A DNA stretch of 64,000 nucleotides from Phaeovulum veldkampii DSM 11550 (GCF_003034995.1 NZ_PZKF01000004.1:1-64000), one strand, 5' to 3'. Shown: positions 29,440 to 43,164, counted from the stretch's first letter. Translations and numbers: made by a program. The notes: generated from the sequence alone by a model not told the origin.

Positions 29440-29946
29440 TCATTTCACTTTCAAAGGCAGGCCCGCAACGGCAAGGAAAACCTCATCCGCTGTTGCAGCA
29501 ACCCATTGGTTCAAAAGCCCCGCGGCATCGCGGAACTCGCGCGCTAGTGCATTGTCGGGCACGATCCCGGCGCCGACCTCGTTGGTGACGATCACCACCG
29601 TATCGCGCTGCCGGGGCAGGGCGTCGCACAGCGCGCGCGCCGCGGCGCGCCAGTCGTGGCCGCCCAGCATCAGATTGGTCAGCCACAGCGTCAGGCAATC
29701 GACCAGCCGCGGGCCCTGCCCGTCGGTGGCGGCCAGCGCGCCGACCAGATCCAGCGGCTCTGCATGGGTCACCCATTCAGGCCCCCGTCGCGCCCGATGG
29801 GTGGCAATCCGCGCCTCCATCTCGGCATCCCAGGCCTGCGCGGTGGCGATGTAGGTTGCAGGCGTGCCAAAGTGCAGCGCCTGCGCCTCGGCAATCGCGG
29901 ATTTGCCCGAACGGGCGCCGCCGGTGATCAGTATCGTCTTGCTCAT
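29440..29946 (-). CDS. cobU: Adenosylcobinamide kinase/guanylyltransferase
   Basis: CobU (CobP) phosphorylates cobinamide and transfers GMP to it. The 168 residues start with the P-loop ILITGGARSGKSAIAEA, then ATYIATAQAWDAEMEARIATHRARRG with the guanylylated His, and DCLTLWLTNLML and VTNEVGAGIVPDNALARE. The ATG at 29944-29946 fits the family; the frame runs on upstream without a better start. It diverges from bluF across 51 bases. Confidence 0.95.
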   Translation of the reverse strand: MSKTILITGGARSGKSAIAEAQALHFGTPATYIATAQAWDAEMEARIATHRARRGPEWVTHAEPLDLVGALAATDGQGPRLVDCLTLWLTNLMLGGHDWRAAARALCDALPRQRDTVVIVTNEVGAGIVPDNALAREFRDAAGLLNQWVAATADEVFLAVAGLPLKVK

Positions 29947-29997
29947 GGTGCCGTGACAAAGCAGAAACGCCCGCAAGGCGGAAGAGGAAATGCGACC

Positions 29998-30573
29998 GTG
30001 ACCGAGGCCCTCACGACGGAGTTGTTGCTGATCCGGCATGCCCCCGCGATCACCGGCGGCAGGCTGGCCGGGCGCCGCGATGTGCCCGCCGATTGCACGT
30101 CAGATCAGGCGTTTGCCGCGTTGCGCGCGGCGCTGGGGGCGGTTGACCGGCGGCTGGTCAGTCCCGCCCTGCGCTGCCGCCAGACCGCCGCCGCGCTGTG
30201 GCCAGATGCCGCGCCCCATGCTGACCCCCGGCTGTGGGAACAGGATTTTGGCGCGTGGGAGGGCGTGCCCTACGCCGACCTGCCCGATCTTGGGCTGCGG
30301 GCGCTGCCCGATCTGGCCGATCACCGCCCGCCGGGGGGCGAAAGTTTCGCCGACCAATGCGCCCGCACCGCCCCCGCGCTGGTAGCGCTGGCCACCGGCG
30401 GGCGGGTGGCGGTGGTGGCGCATGCGGGCACCGTGCGGGCAGGGCTTGCGCTGGCGCTGGGTGCCCCCGGCCCGGCGCTGGCCTTTCAGGTGGCGCCCTT
30501 GTCGCTGACGCGGATCACGGCCTTGGCGGGCGGCGGCTGGGCCGTGGGCTGCGTGAACTGGACGCCGGCATGA
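29998..30573 (+). CDS. bluF: BluF-type histidine phosphatase (alpha-ribazole phosphatase-like)
   Basis: A 191-residue histidine phosphatase with LLLIRHAPA (catalytic His) and VVAHAGTVRAGLALALG (second His), and the LWEQDFGAWEG motif. In cobalamin clusters this family removes the 5'-phosphate from ribazole or cobalamin phosphate. Start: GTG at 29998 after a GAGGAAAT ribosome site; a nearby ATG is in another frame and stops at once. It is the first gene of a plus-strand operon whose order matches bluFEDCB of R. capsulatus. Its stop overlaps the bluE start. Confidence 0.88.
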   Translation: MTEALTTELLLIRHAPAITGGRLAGRRDVPADCTSDQAFAALRAALGAVDRRLVSPALRCRQTAAALWPDAAPHADPRLWEQDFGAWEGVPYADLPDLGLRALPDLADHRPPGGESFADQCARTAPALVALATGGRVAVVAHAGTVRAGLALALGAPGPALAFQVAPLSLTRITALAGGGWAVGCVNWTPA

Positions 30574-31397
30574 CCGTGGCCCCGCCCCCCGCCTGGGTGC
30601 CCGGCCATTTCGGTGAATTCATTCAGGGCCGCCTTGGCCCCGACGGCCCCGTGTCGCTGGTGACGCTGCCCTGCCTGGGGCTGGGGGTGGCGGGCTGGCA
30701 CTATCCGGGGCATGGTCTGCGGGTTCATGGTGCAGGGCAACGGCTGGCCACGCCCGCGCAGGCGCGGCATTTGCTGGCGGTGCTGGGCCTGCGGCTGTCT
30801 GGCGGCGTGGTGTTGCGTGCCACCATGCCGGCGGGCGGCGGGGCCGGGGCCTCGACCGCATCGCTGGTGGTGCTGGCGCGGCTGGCGGGCTGGCGCGGCG
30901 ATCCGCTGGTGCTGGCGCGCGCCTGTGTTGCGGCCGAAGGCGCCAGCGACCCGCTGATGTTTGCCGCTCCCGAATGCCTGCTGTGGGCCTCGCGCCGGGC
31001 CGAGGTGCTGGATCGGCTTCCCGCCCTGCCGCGGATGGAGATCTTGGGCGGTTTTTACGGCCCTTTGCAGCGGACCGACCCGGCAGAGGCGGATTTTCCC
31101 GACATCTCCGATCTGGTCGAAGGGTGGCGCTCTGTAGCCGTGTCGGGCGATCTGAAGGGGCTTGCAGACCTGGCATCGGCCTCGGCTGGACGAACCCTGC
31201 GCTGGCGTGGCCATCACGATGACCCCACGCCGCAGATCGCCCGCGATCTGGGCGCGCTGGGCTTTTGCATCGCCCATACCGGCGCCGCGCGCGGGTTGAT
31301 CTTTGCCCCCGGCACCGTGCCTGCGGGGGCCGGGGCAACCCTGCGTGCGGCAGGTTTCACCCGCCTTGTGCAATTTTACACCGGAGGCGAGCGATGA
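30570..31397 (+). CDS. bluE: BluE/PduX-type L-threonine kinase
   Basis: A GHMP-fold kinase of 275 residues beginning with the PduX/BluE signature PGHFGEFIQGRLGPDGPVSL and the ATP loop MPAGGGAGASTAS. These enzymes phosphorylate L-threonine; the product is decarboxylated by the BluC/CobD-type enzyme to aminopropanol phosphate for the cobalamin side chain. It overlaps bluF and bluD by four bases each, so the operon is tightly coupled. The frame is open upstream, but the ATG at 30570 is in the ATGA overlap. Confidence 0.9.
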   Translation: MTVAPPPAWVPGHFGEFIQGRLGPDGPVSLVTLPCLGLGVAGWHYPGHGLRVHGAGQRLATPAQARHLLAVLGLRLSGGVVLRATMPAGGGAGASTASLVVLARLAGWRGDPLVLARACVAAEGASDPLMFAAPECLLWASRRAEVLDRLPALPRMEILGGFYGPLQRTDPAEADFPDISDLVEGWRSVAVSGDLKGLADLASASAGRTLRWRGHHDDPTPQIARDLGALGFCIAHTGAARGLIFAPGTVPAGAGATLRAAGFTRLVQFYTGGER

Positions 31398-32335
31398 CCA
31401 CCGCCCTTGCCATGCTGATCGCGCTGGCGGTCGATGCGGCCCTTGGCTGGCCCGACCGTCTCTATGCCCGCATCGGCCACCCTGTCACTTGGATCGGGCG
31501 ACTGATTGCGGCGCTTGACCGGCGTCTGAACCGCGAGACTGCGCGCGATGCCGCGCGTCGGGCGGCGGGACTGGTGGCGGCGCTGGGCGTGATCGGCTTG
31601 GCCGCCGCCGCCGGGGCGCTGGTGCAGGCCCTGTTGCCGGGCGGCTGGACGGGCGCGGTGCTGGCGGGGGTGCTGGCCTGGCCGCTGGTGGCTGCCCGGT
31701 CGATGCATGATCATGTGGCCGCCGTCGCGCGGCCTCTTTCGGCGGGCAATCTGGCTGTCGCCCGGCAGGCGGTGTCGATGATCGTGGGGCGTGACCCCGC
31801 GCAACTGGACCAAGCCGGGGTCGCCCGCGCGGCGATGGAAAGCCTTGCCGAAAACACCTCGGACGGGATTGTGGCACCGCTGTTCTGGGGCGTGGTGGCG
31901 GGATTGCCCGGCATCGCCGCCTACAAGGCGATCAACACGCTCGATTCGATGATCGGCCATCGCTCCCCCCGGCACGAGGCGTTCGGCTGGGCCGCGGCCC
32001 GCATCGACGATGTGGCGAACCTGATCCCGGCGCGGCTGACCGGGGTCGTGTTCGCCGCGGTTTCGTCGCGCCCGCGCGCCGCGCTGGCGGTGATGGGCCG
32101 CGATGCGCGCCAGCACCGTTCGCCCAACGCAGGCTGGCCCGAGGCCGCGATGGCCGGGGCGCTGGGCATCCGCCTGTCGGGTCCGCGCGTTTATGCCGAC
32201 CGGGTGGCGAATGAGCCGTGGCTGAACCCCGGCGCCCCCGACCCGACGCCCGCCGATCTGGCGCGTGGCCTTGCGCTCTATCGTCGCGCGATGGTTGCGC
32301 TGGGGGCGCTATTGCTGCTACTTGCGGCGCTCTAG
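31394..32335 (+). CDS. cbiB: Adenosylcobinamide-phosphate synthase (CbiB/CobD type)
   Basis: A membrane protein of 313 residues that attaches aminopropanol (phosphate) to adenosylcobyric acid. It shows GWPDRLYARIGHPVTWIGRLI near the start, the conserved MESLAENTSDGIVAPLFW and AYKAINTLDSMIGH motifs and the R-IDDVANLIPARL loop. Equivalent to bluD of R. capsulatus. ATGA overlap with bluE upstream and an 11-base gap to bluC downstream. Confidence 0.95.
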   Translation: MTTALAMLIALAVDAALGWPDRLYARIGHPVTWIGRLIAALDRRLNRETARDAARRAAGLVAALGVIGLAAAAGALVQALLPGGWTGAVLAGVLAWPLVAARSMHDHVAAVARPLSAGNLAVARQAVSMIVGRDPAQLDQAGVARAAMESLAENTSDGIVAPLFWGVVAGLPGIAAYKAINTLDSMIGHRSPRHEAFGWAAARIDDVANLIPARLTGVVFAAVSSRPRAALAVMGRDARQHRSPNAGWPEAAMAGALGIRLSGPRVYADRVANEPWLNPGAPDPTPADLARGLALYRRAMVALGALLLLLAAL

Positions 32336-32346
32336 GCGGGAGCGAG

Positions 32347-33306
32347 ATGCGCGATCACGGCGGCAATATCGACGCGGCAAAGGCCCGGTTCGGCGGCGCA
32401 GACTGGATAGACCTGTCCACCGGCATCAACCGCGTGCCCTATCCCATCCCCGTGCTGACGGCCGAGGCTTGGACGGCGCTGCCCACCGCGGCGGCGCTGG
32501 TCGGGTTGACCGCCGCCGCAGCGCGGGCCTATGCGACGTCCGCCATGATCCTGCCCGTTGCGGGCGCGCAGGCGGCGATCCAGATGATCCCCCGGCTGGG
32601 GCCTGCGGGGCGGGCACGGGTGCTGGCGCCCACTTACAACGAACATGCCGCCAGCCTGCGCGCCGCGGGCTGGCAGGTTGACGAGGTGGGCAGGCTGGCC
32701 GATCTGGCTGGCGCCGATCTGGCGGTGGTGGTGAACCCCAACAACCCCGATGGCCAGACCCACGCGCCCGCCGCGCTGCTGGCGCTGGCGGCGCAGGTCG
32801 GGCGGCTGGTCGTGGATGAAAGCTTCGCCGACGCGCGCGCCGATCTGTCGGTTGCGCCGCAGGCCGGGCAGCGGGGGCTGTTCGTGCTGCGGTCGTTTGG
32901 CAAGTTCTACGGGTTGGCCGGGCTGCGACTGGGATTTGTTCTGGGGCATCCCGAGGAAATTGCCGATCTGGCGCAGATGGCCGGCCCTTGGCCCGTTTCG
33001 GGCGCCGCAATCCAGATCGGCCAGGCCGCGCTGGCTGATGCCAACTGGGCCGCCGCCAGCATCGCCCGGCTGCGGGCCGATGTCGCCCGCCTTGATGCGC
33101 TGGCCATCGCCGTGGGCTGGAACACCGTGGGGGGCACCGAACTGTTCCGGCTTTATGACACCCCCGACGCCCCCGCGGCGCAGGCGCGGCTTGCCCGCGC
33201 CGCGATCTGGTCGCGCATCTTTCCCGCCTCGCCGCGCTGGCTGCGGCTGGGCCTGCCGGGCCGCCCAGTTGAATGGGCGCGCCTCGAAACTGTCTTCAGG
33301 AGTTGA
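32347..33306 (+). CDS. cobC: L-threonine-phosphate decarboxylase (CobC/BluC type)
   Basis: A fold-type I PLP enzyme of 319 residues. Visible are WIDLSTGINRVPYP at the start, VVVNPNNPDGQ, VVDESFAD and the PLP lysine in LRSFGKFYGLAGLRLGF (Lys about residue 186). It makes aminopropanol phosphate from threonine phosphate supplied by the neighbouring BluE kinase. The ATG at 32347 follows a GGAGCGAG ribosome site. BluB follows after two bases. Confidence 0.93.
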   Translation: MRDHGGNIDAAKARFGGADWIDLSTGINRVPYPIPVLTAEAWTALPTAAALVGLTAAAARAYATSAMILPVAGAQAAIQMIPRLGPAGRARVLAPTYNEHAASLRAAGWQVDEVGRLADLAGADLAVVVNPNNPDGQTHAPAALLALAAQVGRLVVDESFADARADLSVAPQAGQRGLFVLRSFGKFYGLAGLRLGFVLGHPEEIADLAQMAGPWPVSGAAIQIGQAALADANWAAASIARLRADVARLDALAIAVGWNTVGGTELFRLYDTPDAPAAQARLARAAIWSRIFPASPRWLRLGLPGRPVEWARLETVFRS

Positions 33307-33308
33307 CG

Positions 33309-36015
<2,707 letters not shown>

Positions 36016-36019
36016 AAAG

Positions 36020-36037
36020 GGGGGGCTTTCGCCCCCC
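36020..36037. terminator. Bidirectional terminator between fadH-like gene and clpB
   Basis: GGGGGGC-TTTC-GCCCCCC: perfect seven-base stem with a four-base loop, five bases after the plus-strand stop and ten bases after the clpB stop on the other strand. A-rich sequence (AAAA) on its left gives a U run for the minus-strand transcript. Confidence 0.75.
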
Positions 36038-36046
36038 GTTCCGGTC

Positions 36047-38663
<2,617 letters not shown>

Positions 38664-38733
38664 CGGCTATCCTCCTTCAAAGCCCCCGGCCTTGGCCGCC
38701 CGTCATGGCACGGCCCGTTCCGGGTCTTGCCAA

Positions 38734-38764
38734 AAATGTGGAGGTGGCCGTGCCCCGCTTCAAG
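38734..38764 (-). promoter_or_regulatory. Candidate heat-shock (RpoH) promoter of clpB
   Basis: On the minus strand CTTGAA (38759-38764) is followed after 17 bases by CCACATTT (38734-38741), similar to RpoH promoters (CTTG ... C-C-x-C/T-A-T). A transcript from here would have a leader of about 65 bases before the clpB ATG. ClpB is a standard RpoH target. The spacing is slightly long compared with E. coli. Confidence 0.4.
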
Positions 38765-38847
38765 GGGCCGCCGCGAATTTGCGCAAGCCCCGCTTGACGC
38801 GCGCGTCCCTCCGGCCCATGACGGGCCAACCCTGACCGGAGGCTTCC

Positions 38848-39549
38848 ATGACCACGCCCGATGACCGCCTGATCGTTGCCCTCGATGTGCCCAATGCGCT
38901 GGCCGGGCTGGAGCTGGCGGGGCAAATCGGCGATGCTGTCAGCTTTTACAAGATCGGGCTGGGCATGCTGACTGGCGGCGGTCTTGCGCTGGCCAACGAG
39001 CTGAAGGCTGAACAGGGCAAGCGCATCTTTCTGGACATGAAACTGTTTGACATCGGTGCCACGGTCGAGGCGGCGGTGCGCGGCCTTGCGCGCTACGACC
39101 TTGATTTCCTGACCGTGCATGGCGATCCGCATGTGGTGCGCGCCGCGATGCAGGGGGCCGCGGGCAGCGCCACGCGGATTCTGGCGGTGACCATTCTCAC
39201 CTCGCTCGACCGCGCCGATCTCGATGCAAGCCTGATCCGCGCCGGTGCGATCCCCGATCTGGTGGTGGAACGCGCCGCCCGCGCCTTTGAGGCCGGGGCC
39301 GATGGTGTGATCGCCAGCCCGCAAGAGGCGGCGGCGATCCGTGCCCTGCCCGAAGCTGCGGGCAAGCTGATCGTCACCCCCGGCGTGCGCCCCGCAGGCG
39401 CAGCCCTTGGCGATCAGAAGCGCGTGGAAACGCCCGCCGCAGCGATTGCCGCTGGCGCCGATCATATAGTGGTGGGCCGCCCCGTCTGGCGGGCCGAAAA
39501 CCCGCGCGCCGCGGCGCAGGCGATTCTGGCCGAACTGGCGGGCCTTTAA
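38848..39549 (+). CDS. pyrF: Orotidine-5'-phosphate decarboxylase
   Basis: PyrF converts OMP to UMP, the last step of de novo pyrimidine synthesis. The 233 residues include RLIVALDVPN at the start, the catalytic IFLDMKLFDIGATVEAAVRGL (Asp-Lys-x-x-Asp tetrad region) and the phosphate loop VTPGVRPAG. It diverges from clpB across about 185 bases. Its stop codon overlaps that of the convergent NfeD-like gene (TTTAAT), leaving no room for a terminator between them. Confidence 0.97.
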   Translation: MTTPDDRLIVALDVPNALAGLELAGQIGDAVSFYKIGLGMLTGGGLALANELKAEQGKRIFLDMKLFDIGATVEAAVRGLARYDLDFLTVHGDPHVVRAAMQGAAGSATRILAVTILTSLDRADLDASLIRAGAIPDLVVERAARAFEAGADGVIASPQEAAAIRALPEAAGKLIVTPGVRPAGAALGDQKRVETPAAAIAAGADHIVVGRPVWRAENPRAAAQAILAELAGL

Positions 39550-39818
39550 TCCTCGTTGATGTCGCGGTCCCACAGCCGGATCTGGCCCTTGCGCACGCCC
39601 ACCAGGCGGCGCAGCAGGGCCCAGGTGGCCAACGCGCCCACGGCCGCCACCAGCAACATCGGCGCAAGCGATCCGCCCAGCAGACCCAGCCACAGCAGCC
39701 CCGCCACGATCAGCGCGCCCGCCGCCAGCCCCAGAAGGTAAAACCCCGGCGCGATCATCTCGGCCCCGGCCAGCGCCACCCCCGCCACGACCCAGACCCA
39801 AGCCTGCTGCCAGATCAT
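39546..39818 (-). CDS. NfeD-like membrane protein
   Basis: A 90-residue protein with three or four hydrophobic helices and a charged C-terminus (RKGQIRLWDRDINED). This is the short NfeD-like family that goes with SPFH/stomatin proteins in operons. Its start overlaps the stop of the SPFH gene by four bases. The soluble OB-fold of longer NfeD proteins is absent or very short here. It probably works with the SPFH protein in membrane microdomain upkeep. Confidence 0.85.
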   Translation of the reverse strand: MIWQQAWVWVVAGVALAGAEMIAPGFYLLGLAAGALIVAGLLWLGLLGGSLAPMLLVAAVGALATWALLRRLVGVRKGQIRLWDRDINED

Positions 39819-40711
39819 TGCGCCTTGCCTTTCAACAGCTTGAACGCATCGCCAAAGGCATCCAATGCCGCCGCGGGCAACAGCACGACCTGCTTGCCCT
39901 CGCCCTTGCCCACGGCCTCCAGCGCTTCGACCTGTTTCAGCGCCACTTGATACTGCGCCGCCTCCAGCCCGCTTTCCTTGATCGCGGCTGCGATCACGCC
40001 GGTTGCATAGGCCTCGGCATCAGCCAGAACGCGGCGCGCCTTGGCCTCCTGCTCAGCGGCATAAAGGTCGCCATCGGCAGCCAGCTCCACCGCGCGCTTG
40101 CGCCCTTCCGCCTCTGTCACCTGTGCGCGGCGCGCGCGCTCGGCGTTCAATTGCTGCAACATCGCCGCCCGCGTCGCCTCATCCAGATTCACATCCAGAA
40201 TTTCGGCTCGTGTCACCTCGATGCCCCAGTCGTCAACCATCGCCCGCACCTGTTCGCGGATCTTTGCGATCAGGTCGGCGCGGTTCGACTGCACCTCGTC
40301 CAACTCCATCTTGCCGATTTCCGACCGCACGATCCCGGCCACGGTGGTGGCGATGGCGGCATCCACATCGCGGATACGGTAGACGGTCTTTTCCGGTTCG
40401 GTGATTCGGTAAAACACCGAGGTTTCTACCTTTACCAGCACGTTGTCGGTGGTGATGGCATCCTGCTGCGCGGTCGGCAACTGCCGCTCCAGCACTGAAA
40501 TGCGATGCGCCACCCGGTCCAGAAACGGCACGATGAAGTTGATCCCCGGCCCCAGCACCGCGCGCAACCGGCCAAATCGTTCCACCACATGCTTTTCAGA
40601 CTGCGGAACGATCCGCACCCCCAGAAAGATCGCCAGAATAAGGAACAGCGCAATTGCGATCGACACCGCATTGCTCCCCGAAATCACCTGGCCCGCCAGA
40701 TCGCTGTCCAT
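39815..40711 (-). CDS. SPFH/stomatin-like membrane protein (QmcA type)
   Basis: One N-terminal membrane helix (SNAVSIAIALFLILAIFLGV) precedes the SPFH domain: IVPQSEKHVVERFGRLRAVLGPGINFIVPFLDRVAHR, then TTDNVLVKVETSVFYRI and REQVRAMVDDWGIEVTRAEILDVNL (quoted in pieces; each is a stomatin hallmark). A helical region rich in Ala/Glu follows. The ATG at 40711 gives about 298 residues; an upstream in-frame ATG at 40795 would add 28 non-conserved residues. Forms an operon with the NfeD-like gene. Confidence 0.9.
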   Translation of the reverse strand: MDSDLAGQVISGSNAVSIAIALFLILAIFLGVRIVPQSEKHVVERFGRLRAVLGPGINFIVPFLDRVAHRISVLERQLPTAQQDAITTDNVLVKVETSVFYRITEPEKTVYRIRDVDAAIATTVAGIVRSEIGKMELDEVQSNRADLIAKIREQVRAMVDDWGIEVTRAEILDVNLDEATRAAMLQQLNAERARRAQVTEAEGRKRAVELAADGDLYAAEQEAKARRVLADAEAYATGVIAAAIKESGLEAAQYQVALKQVEALEAVGKGEGKQVVLLPAAALDAFGDAFKLLKGKAQ

Positions 40712-40800
40712 GCCGCCCCCGCTGAAAACCCCGTCAAAGATGCGCCAGCCCCGGCCCAAGGGCAAGCTCGCCTCCGCGTTTCCCTCGGCCATCAAATCAC

Positions 40801-40889
40801 GCTATGCTTTCATCTTGGTAAAAATATCCCGGGGGTCCGGGGGCAGCGCCCCCGGCTTTCCGCAAACCCCGGCTTTCCGCAAGCATAGC
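40801..40889. repeat. Palindromic intergenic element, copy 1
   Basis: Nine-base perfect outer arms (GCTATGCTT at 40801-40809 and AAGCATAGC at 40881-40889) enclose an AT-rich core TTCATCTTGG...AAATATCCC (40809-40830), a strong inner stem CCGGGGGC/GCCCCCGG (40837-40855, loop AGC) and a tandem repeat. The AT-rich core is found again, in both orientations, at 59208-59290. It lies between the divergent SPFH gene and dinB. I take it as one copy of a dispersed intergenic repeat. Confidence 0.7.
40850..40882 (+). repeat. Tandem duplication of CCCCGGCTTTCCGCAA
   Basis: Two identical 16-base units (40850-40865 and 40867-40882) separated by one A, directly before the dinB start. The first unit overlaps the right arm of the inner stem of the palindromic element and the second runs into its outer arm, so the duplication happened within the element. 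Confidence 0.75.
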
Positions 40890-40891
40890 CA

Positions 40892-42145
40892 ATGCCCGCC
40901 CTTTGCCGCGACTGCCTCGCCCCGATCCCGCCCGCGCCGCGCTGCCCGGCCTGCGGTAGCCCCCGTGTGCTTGCGCATCCCGAACTGTTCGAGTTGCAGA
41001 TCGCGCATCTGGATTGTGACGCCTTCTATGCCAGTGTTGAAAAGCGTGACACCCCCGCACTGGCCGACCGTCCGGTGATCGTGGGCGGTGGCGCGCGCGG
41101 GGTGGTGGCGACCTGCTGCTATGTCGCGCGGGTATCGGGTGTGCGCTCGGCGATGCCGATGTTTCAGGCGCTCAAGCTGTGCCCCGATGCGGTGGTGATC
41201 GCGCCGCGCCTGCCGCATTATGTCGCCGTTTCGGCCACGATCCGGGCGCTGATGGCGCAACTGACGCCGCTGGTCGAGCCGTTGTCACTGGACGAGGCGT
41301 TTCTTGATCTGACCGGCACCGAACGGCTGCACGGTGCACCGCCCGCAGTGCTGATGGCGCGCCTTGCGCGCGCGATCGAGGTGAAGGTGGGTGTCACCGC
41401 CTCGGTCGGGTTGTCGCATAACAAGTTTCTGGCGAAAATCGCCTCCGATCTCGACAAGCCGCGGGGCTTTTCGGTGATCGGCCGGGCCGAGACCGAGGCC
41501 TTCCTGCGTGACAAGCCGGTGCGGATGCTCTGGGGCGTTGGCACCGCCACCCAGGCGGCGCTGGAGGCTGCGGGCATTCGCACCCTGGCTGATATCCGTC
41601 GCCGTGACCCGGCCGACCTGATCCGCCGGTTCGGGGCCACCGGCGCGCGGATCTGGGATCTGGCGCATGGCCAGGACACGCGCCGCGTCACCGCCGAACA
41701 ACCGATGAAATCGGTGTCGCATGAAACCACCTTTGTCGCCGACATCGCCGATCGTGCCACGCTGGAAACGCATCTGTGGCGGCTGTGTGAAAAGGTGTCG
41801 GACCGGGCCAAGGCCAAGGCGCTGGCGGGCCGTGTGGTCACGCTCAAGCTGCGGCGGGCCGATTTCACCGCGCTGACCCGGCGCCATGCCCTGCACGAGC
41901 CGACCCAGCTGGCCGATACGCTGTTCCGCGAAGGGTGCGCGCTGCTGGCGGGGCTGGCCGAGCCGGGGCCATTCCGGCTGATCGGGATCGGACTGTCCGA
42001 TCTTGGGCCCGCACCCGCCAGTGACCCGGCGGGGGATCTGCTTGATCCCGGTGCCGCAGCGCGGGCACGGGCCGAACGCGCCAGCGATGCGATCCGCGCC
42101 CGCTTTGGCCCCGGCGCGATCACCAGGGGGCGGTCGCTGACCTGA
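40892..42145 (+). CDS. dinB: DNA polymerase IV with N-terminal zinc-ribbon-like extension
   Basis: Y-family translesion polymerase, 417 residues. Catalytic motifs are LDCDAFYASVEKRD (metal-binding Asp) and LSLDEAFLDLT; the helix-hairpin-helix and little-finger regions follow. Before the polymerase domain is an extra segment of about 35 residues with Cys at 5, 8, 18 and 21 (CRDC ... CPAC), a likely zinc ribbon, known in some alphaproteobacterial DinB but not in E. coli. The extension is continuous with the polymerase; the only good start is the ATG at 40892. Confidence 0.94.
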   Translation: MPALCRDCLAPIPPAPRCPACGSPRVLAHPELFELQIAHLDCDAFYASVEKRDTPALADRPVIVGGGARGVVATCCYVARVSGVRSAMPMFQALKLCPDAVVIAPRLPHYVAVSATIRALMAQLTPLVEPLSLDEAFLDLTGTERLHGAPPAVLMARLARAIEVKVGVTASVGLSHNKFLAKIASDLDKPRGFSVIGRAETEAFLRDKPVRMLWGVGTATQAALEAAGIRTLADIRRRDPADLIRRFGATGARIWDLAHGQDTRRVTAEQPMKSVSHETTFVADIADRATLETHLWRLCEKVSDRAKAKALAGRVVTLKLRRADFTALTRRHALHEPTQLADTLFREGCALLAGLAEPGPFRLIGIGLSDLGPAPASDPAGDLLDPGAAARARAERASDAIRARFGPGAITRGRSLT

Positions 42146-42146
42146 C

Positions 42147-43016
42147 CTATTCGGCGGCGAGCGGCACGTCCTCGTCGCGGTCGATGGCGGCGATGCGAGC
42201 CACGACGCGGCCCATCAGCGCGCAGAAGGCCGCAAAATCGGCGCGCGGGCTGATCGTGGTCTCGTTCATGTAGAGCGAGCGGTCGATTTCCACCTGCACC
42301 ACATGGCTTCCCTGCGCGGGTTTGCCATAGGCCTGTGCGATGTAGGCGCCGGCAAAGGGGGCATTGCGGCCGACCCGCAGCCCTTCGGCTTCGAAGGCGG
42401 CCTCGACCGCGGCCACCACGCCCGCCCCGGCGGCGGCGCCAAAGCGGTCGCCCAGCACGATTTCGGGGCGGCGGTGGCCCAGCGATTCGATCGCCTCGCG
42501 CGGCATCGAATGCACGTCGATCAGCACCGCACGGCCGAACCGCGCGCGCGATTCGGCCAACAGAGCGGCCAGCCGGGCGTGGTAGGGGCGCCAGTAGCGG
42601 GCAATCCGGGCCTCGGCCTCGGCGCGCGTCAGTTTGCCCGAATAGATCGCCCGCCCCCCAGCCACGACGCGGGGAATCACCCCCAGCCCCGCGGTGACGC
42701 GCGGGTTCAGGCCCTGCGCGCGCACCCCTTCGATCAGCGCGGGGTCCAACTCATCAGGGCCGCGGTTCAGATCGACATAGGCCCGCGGCGCCCGCGCGGC
42801 GATCAGCACCGCCCCCTCGCGCGGGACAGCGGTCAGCAACCTGTCGACAAAGGCATCCTCAGAGGAACGCACCAGCCGCCCATCCAGCACGGTGCGGGCC
42901 AGAAAGTCGGCTCCATAGTCGCAGCCGCTGTGCGGTGAGGAAAACACCACACCCGAACGCCGCACTGACGGCAGGCTAAGCAGGTAGGCCGGGGTTTCGA
43001 CGGGCGGCTGAGGCAT
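42147..43016 (-). CDS. N-formylglutamate amidohydrolase family protein
   Basis: A 289-residue member of the FGase family with the zinc-site motifs FSSPHSGCDYG near the N-terminus, RAYVDLNRGPDELDP, and LIDVHSMPRE. Members hydrolyse N-formylglutamate in histidine degradation, but no hut genes are near, so the substrate here is not set by context. Its stop is one base from the dinB stop; the genes converge. Confidence 0.85.
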   Translation of the reverse strand: MPQPPVETPAYLLSLPSVRRSGVVFSSPHSGCDYGADFLARTVLDGRLVRSSEDAFVDRLLTAVPREGAVLIAARAPRAYVDLNRGPDELDPALIEGVRAQGLNPRVTAGLGVIPRVVAGGRAIYSGKLTRAEAEARIARYWRPYHARLAALLAESRARFGRAVLIDVHSMPREAIESLGHRRPEIVLGDRFGAAAGAGVVAAVEAAFEAEGLRVGRNAPFAGAYIAQAYGKPAQGSHVVQVEIDRSLYMNETTISPRADFAAFCALMGRVVARIAAIDRDEDVPLAAE

Positions 43017-43071
43017 CGCGGCTCCTTTGAATGGGGCAGTATAGGGCGAATTATTTGTCGGCCAAAAGCCC

Positions 43072-43100
43072 TTGAAAGGTCGTCCGTTACCTTTTATAGA
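43072..43100 (+). promoter_or_regulatory. Probable sigma-70 promoter of tRNA-Val
   Basis: TTGAAA at 43072-43077 and TATAGA at 43095-43100 with a 17-base spacer: five of six bases match the consensus in each hexamer apart from one in the second. The tRNA begins 65 bases downstream. Confidence 0.65.
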
Positions 43101-43164
43101 CCCGCAGACCGACGCGGTTCCGCCCGCGTTCCTTGGGTTGAAACGGGCGGGGTCATTCGGGCGT

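Noticed and set aside
29947-29997. Cobalamin riboswitch between the divergent B12 operons
   Set aside because: The gap is 51 bases, far shorter than a cobalamin riboswitch, and no B12-box-like sequence is seen.
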